Shown one piece after another: positions 51,792 through 53,910 of a DNA stretch of 53,910 nucleotides (the first letter of the stretch is position 1; each line of letters starts with the position of its first letter). A program made the position numbers and the translations under genes. This stretch comes from Planctomycetota bacterium (lineage in GTDB: Bacteria > Planctomycetota > PLA2 > JAEUHO01). Below the pieces are notes generated by a model. It did no database searches. It saw only the letters and a list, made by a program, of their open reading frames with translations, and had not been told where the DNA came from. The stretch is taken from positions 1 to 53,910 of the forward strand of contig JAJDEN010000030.1 in the NCBI GenBank assembly GCA_029259775.1, in the 5' to 3' direction.

Positions 51792-52628
51792 GTGAGCACG
51801 AGCATTCCCACAAACGGCAGCCTGCGGCACCGGCTGCACACGCTCATCTTCGAGGCGGATACGCCGGGCGGCAAGGCGTTCGACGTCGCGTTGCTGCTGT
51901 CCATCCTGGCCAGCGTCGCGGCCGTGTGCTTGGAGAGCGTGGAGTCGATCCGCGCCGAGCACGGCGACCTGCTCCGCGCGATCGAGTGGGGGCTGACGAT
52001 CGCCTTCACGCTCGAGTACGTGCTGCGGCTCTACTGCGTGGGGAGTCCCTTGCGCTACGCCCGCAGCTTCTATGGCGTCGTGGACCTCCTGTCGATCCTG
52101 CCGACCTACCTGAGCCTTGTGTTTGTCGGAACGCACTCGCTCGCGGTGATCCGCGCGCTCCGCCTGCTGCGGGTGTTCCGCGTGTTCAAGCTCGGGCAGT
52201 TCATCAAGGAAGCCGACGTGCTGATGCATGCGCTGGCCGGAGCCCGGCGCAAGATCATGGTCTTCCTCGGAGCCATTGTCACGCTGGTGTTCATTCTCGG
52301 GACGCTCATGTACCTGGTCGAGGGCGACGAAGGCGGCTTCACGAGCATCCCCGAGGGCGTCTACTGGGCGATCGTCACCATGACGACGGTCGGCTACGGC
52401 GACATCGCACCGGTGACCGTGCTCGGGAAGTTCATTGCCTCCGTCGTCATGATCTGTGGCTACTCCATCATCGCTGTGCCCACGGGCATCATTGGCGTCG
52501 AGATGGCGCGGGCCATGCAGCCTGGGCCCGTCAGTACCCAGGCGTGCCCCTCCTGCAGCCGCGAAGGGCATCGCCATGATGCGAAGTATTGCCGGTACTG
52601 CGGCCAGGCCCTGCACCCCCCCGTCTGA
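51792..52628 (+). CDS. Voltage-gated-type potassium channel with C-terminal zinc ribbon
   Basis: 278 aa from GTG 51792. Six TM segments are visible: S1 VALLLSILASVAAVCLESV, S2 IEWGLTIAFTLEYVLRLY, S3 VVDLLSILPTYLSLVFVG, S4 with four arginines (VIRALRLLRVFRVFK), S5 IMVFLGAIVTLVFILGTLMY and S6 FIASVVMICGYSIIAVPTGI. The selectivity filter TMTTVGYGD lies in the pore loop. After S6 a short cytoplasmic tail ends in CPSCSREGHRHDAKYCRYCG, a four-Cys zinc ribbon, in place of the usual RCK domain. The tail may be a tetramerisation or redox/metal-sensing element (inference). Confidence 0.92.
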   Translation: MSTSIPTNGSLRHRLHTLIFEADTPGGKAFDVALLLSILASVAAVCLESVESIRAEHGDLLRAIEWGLTIAFTLEYVLRLYCVGSPLRYARSFYGVVDLLSILPTYLSLVFVGTHSLAVIRALRLLRVFRVFKLGQFIKEADVLMHALAGARRKIMVFLGAIVTLVFILGTLMYLVEGDEGGFTSIPEGVYWAIVTMTTVGYGDIAPVTVLGKFIASVVMICGYSIIAVPTGIIGVEMARAMQPGPVSTQACPSCSREGHRHDAKYCRYCGQALHPPV

Positions 52629-52631
52629 GCG

Positions 52632-53561
52632 CTACGGCTGCGTCTGCTGCGCATGCAGCGCCGCAAGCAGCGCGACTTCCGAGCCCGCCAGGCCTTCGGA
52701 GACGAAGAGCAGGCGACCCGTCTTGGGGAGCGCCGCCTTGCCCGCGACGACGTCGGCGAGGGAGAGCATCTCGGCGGCGGTCCGACCGCCCGGCAGCGGA
52801 CCCGAGACCTGCTCGAACTTCGCGCACTGTGTCGGCGCGTCCGAGAACAGCACGTCGGCGCTGGCGTAGGCCTCCGCCGGGAGCTCGTTGCGTCCGCCGA
52901 ACTTCGGTCCGACGGTCGCGAGGTAACCCTCGGGCGGCAGCGCCGACGCCTCGACGACGGGGGTCTCGCCGCGCGTGACGCCGAGCACGGCGTCGGCGCC
53001 TTGGACAGCCAGCGCGGCTGTGGCTTCGGGCAAGACCTCAACGCCTGTGTCCATGGCGAGCTCGGCGGCGAAGGCTTGGGCTGCCTCGAAGCGTCGAGCC
53101 CAGACGTGGACGCGCTCGATGGGCCGCGCCGCGATCCACGTGCGCGCATGGTGGTAGGCCTGGAACCCGGCGCCCAGCAGCCCCATGCGCAGCGGGCGGT
53201 CGAGGTGCTTTGTGGCCTCGTCCATGGCGACGGCGCCGAGGGCCGCTGTGCGCCACGCGCCGAAGTCGCCGCCGGTCGCTGAGGCCAAGACCTCCCCGGT
53301 CGAGAGGCGCAGCAGCAAGAGCGCCTGCGAGTCGTCGTGGGTGCCGCGTTCCTTGTCGATGGAATAGAGCCGGAAGCCGGCGATGTCCGCGGAGGCATCC
53401 GCCCCGATCGTGAAGATGAGCCGGCGTCCGCTGACGGGAACGTCCAGGCGCGGGGGCGCGTCGGTGTGACCCTCGGCGGTGGCGCGCAAGAACCCGCGAA
53501 TGGCATTGACGGCGCCGGCGCGGCCCAGCGAGTCGAGGTCGGAGGCGACGTAGTGCTGCAT
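52632..53561 (-). CDS. Ornithine cyclodeaminase/mu-crystallin family protein
   Basis: 309 aa from ATG 53561 (GGTGGG upstream; 53597 would overlap the next gene). Rossmann turn MGLLGAGFQAYHHARTW near residue 125, preceded by the family's LLLLRLSTGEVLASATGG and FGAWRTAALGAVAMD, and followed by RVHVWARR and GADAVLGVTRGETPVV, VGPKFGGRNELPAEAY. Family members reduce ketimines or cyclise ornithine with NAD(P). The normal TAARTGA reads AWRTAALGA here, so the substrate may differ from ornithine. Confidence 0.85.
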   Translation of the reverse strand: MQHYVASDLDSLGRAGAVNAIRGFLRATAEGHTDAPPRLDVPVSGRRLIFTIGADASADIAGFRLYSIDKERGTHDDSQALLLLRLSTGEVLASATGGDFGAWRTAALGAVAMDEATKHLDRPLRMGLLGAGFQAYHHARTWIAARPIERVHVWARRFEAAQAFAAELAMDTGVEVLPEATAALAVQGADAVLGVTRGETPVVEASALPPEGYLATVGPKFGGRNELPAEAYASADVLFSDAPTQCAKFEQVSGPLPGGRTAAEMLSLADVVAGKAALPKTGRLLFVSEGLAGSEVALLAALHAQQTQP

Positions 53562-53577
53562 GCGCCCACCGTAGTCG

Positions 53578-53910
53578 CTAGCGCTTGGTTGGGACAAGCC
53601 CTCCGAAGATCGCGCTCTGCTTCCACGCGTGTGACGCGAGGAAGTCCTGCGTGGCGCGGGCGCCAGGCCCGCCCATGCCGAAGCGGACGTCTCCGAGCCA
53701 CGGCCAGAGCCGCTGGATGTGAAGGCCTACGGCCCAGCTCAAGCAGCAGTTGGAGTCGAGGTCGGCGACCAGGCCCGCACCGAGGCCGTCGGGCCGGTGA
53801 TCGTCATGCAGCGTCAGCCCCGCGTCCTCGAGATCGGAGATCAGCCAGGTGCGTCCCGAGGCGAACAGGGCCTCGATCTCGGCGGCGGCGGCCGGGTCGT
53901 GGCAGGCGAG
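53578..53910 (-). CDS. 3' part of a gene cut by the window end, product unknown
   Basis: The minus-strand frame is open from the window edge to TAG at 53578-53580, 110 codons. It reads LACHDPAAAAEIEALF at the cut edge, SNCCLSWAVGLHIQRLWPWL in the middle and QDFLASHAWKQSAIFGGLV near the end, with normal G/C-ending codons. Three tryptophans and a Cys pair are notable. No family recognised. The stop is 17 nt before the ornithine-cyclodeaminase-like gene on the same strand, so the two are probably co-transcribed. Confidence 0.65.
   Translation of the reverse strand, partial: LACHDPAAAAEIEALFASGRTWLISDLEDAGLTLHDDHRPDGLGAGLVADLDSNCCLSWAVGLHIQRLWPWLGDVRFGMGGPGARATQDFLASHAWKQSAIFGGLVPTKR

Noticed and set aside
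1..53910. tRNA, rRNA, phage or transposase genes
   Set aside because: No TTCGA-type T-arm with matching acceptor stem, rRNA segment, integrase or transposase motif was seen on either strand; short RNAs could still be missed by eye.

Overview
The window is about 68% G+C and gene-dense, with short intergenic gaps and many ATGA/GTGA start-stop overlaps. It looks like a chromosome segment of a Gram-negative, LPS-exporting, DAP-synthesising bacterium. Several traits together point to a Planctomycetes-type genome: EF-hand lipoproteins, a dihaem cytochrome with a C-terminal carbohydrate-like module, large secreted TPR proteins, a TPR-CHAT protein, a signal peptidase with a huge insertion, and histone H1-like Lys/Ala proteins. 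That assignment is an inference. No rRNA, tRNA, CRISPR array, phage or transposase gene was recognised.

Layout. 1-9.7 kb: VOC protein with an H1-like tail, leucine dehydrogenase, DinG-type helicase, EF-hand lipoprotein, then a leftward ABC ATPase/permease/TPR/rsfS run, diverging from comEA-like and nadC. 9.68-9.86 kb: a foldback element with 21-bp perfect inverted termini. 9.9-11.3 kb: dapF plus a zinc-ribbon protein (leftward). 11.4-15.9 kb: an operon of orphan histidine kinase, small beta-rich protein and TPR-CHAT protein. 17.0-26.6 kb: a long rightward run (PilZ-like, rph, rdgB, lepA, lepB, lptB, etfB, etfA, membrane protein, Pro-rich exported protein). 26.6-30.4 kb leftward: birA and a two-component system. 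30.5-33.5 kb rightward: cytochrome and a ten-EF-hand protein. 33.6-37.3 kb leftward: DedA, a WaaP-like kinase, a two-gene RdgC-like pair and a lipoprotein. 37.3-38.5 kb: an A+T-richer spacer and an H1-like protein made of 42-bp repeats. 38.6-45.3 kb: an NtrB/NtrC-type pair diverging from two paralogous exported TPR proteins. 45.3-46.3 kb: a 1-kb non-coding tract of repeats and hairpins. 46.3-53.9 kb: MerR-like regulator, quinone oxidoreductase, AI-2E-family permease, HTH protein, N-formylglutamate amidohydrolase-like protein, small lipoprotein, potassium channel, ornithine-cyclodeaminase-like enzyme and one gene cut by the window end.

Functional themes are housekeeping (rph, rdgB, lepA, lepB, lptB, nadC, dapF, birA, rsfS), electron transfer (etfBA, cytochrome), two complete and one orphan phosphorelay, and envelope proteins. 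Most unusual are the kinase/beta-protein/TPR-CHAT operon, the two H1-like proteins, the foldback element that supplies a neighbour's stop codon, the hairpin-rich repeat tract at 45.3-46.3 kb, the insertion-bearing LepB, and short in-frame tandem repeats (15, 42 and 6 nt) in several unrelated genes. All functional calls rest on motifs and family knowledge read by eye; no database search was run.
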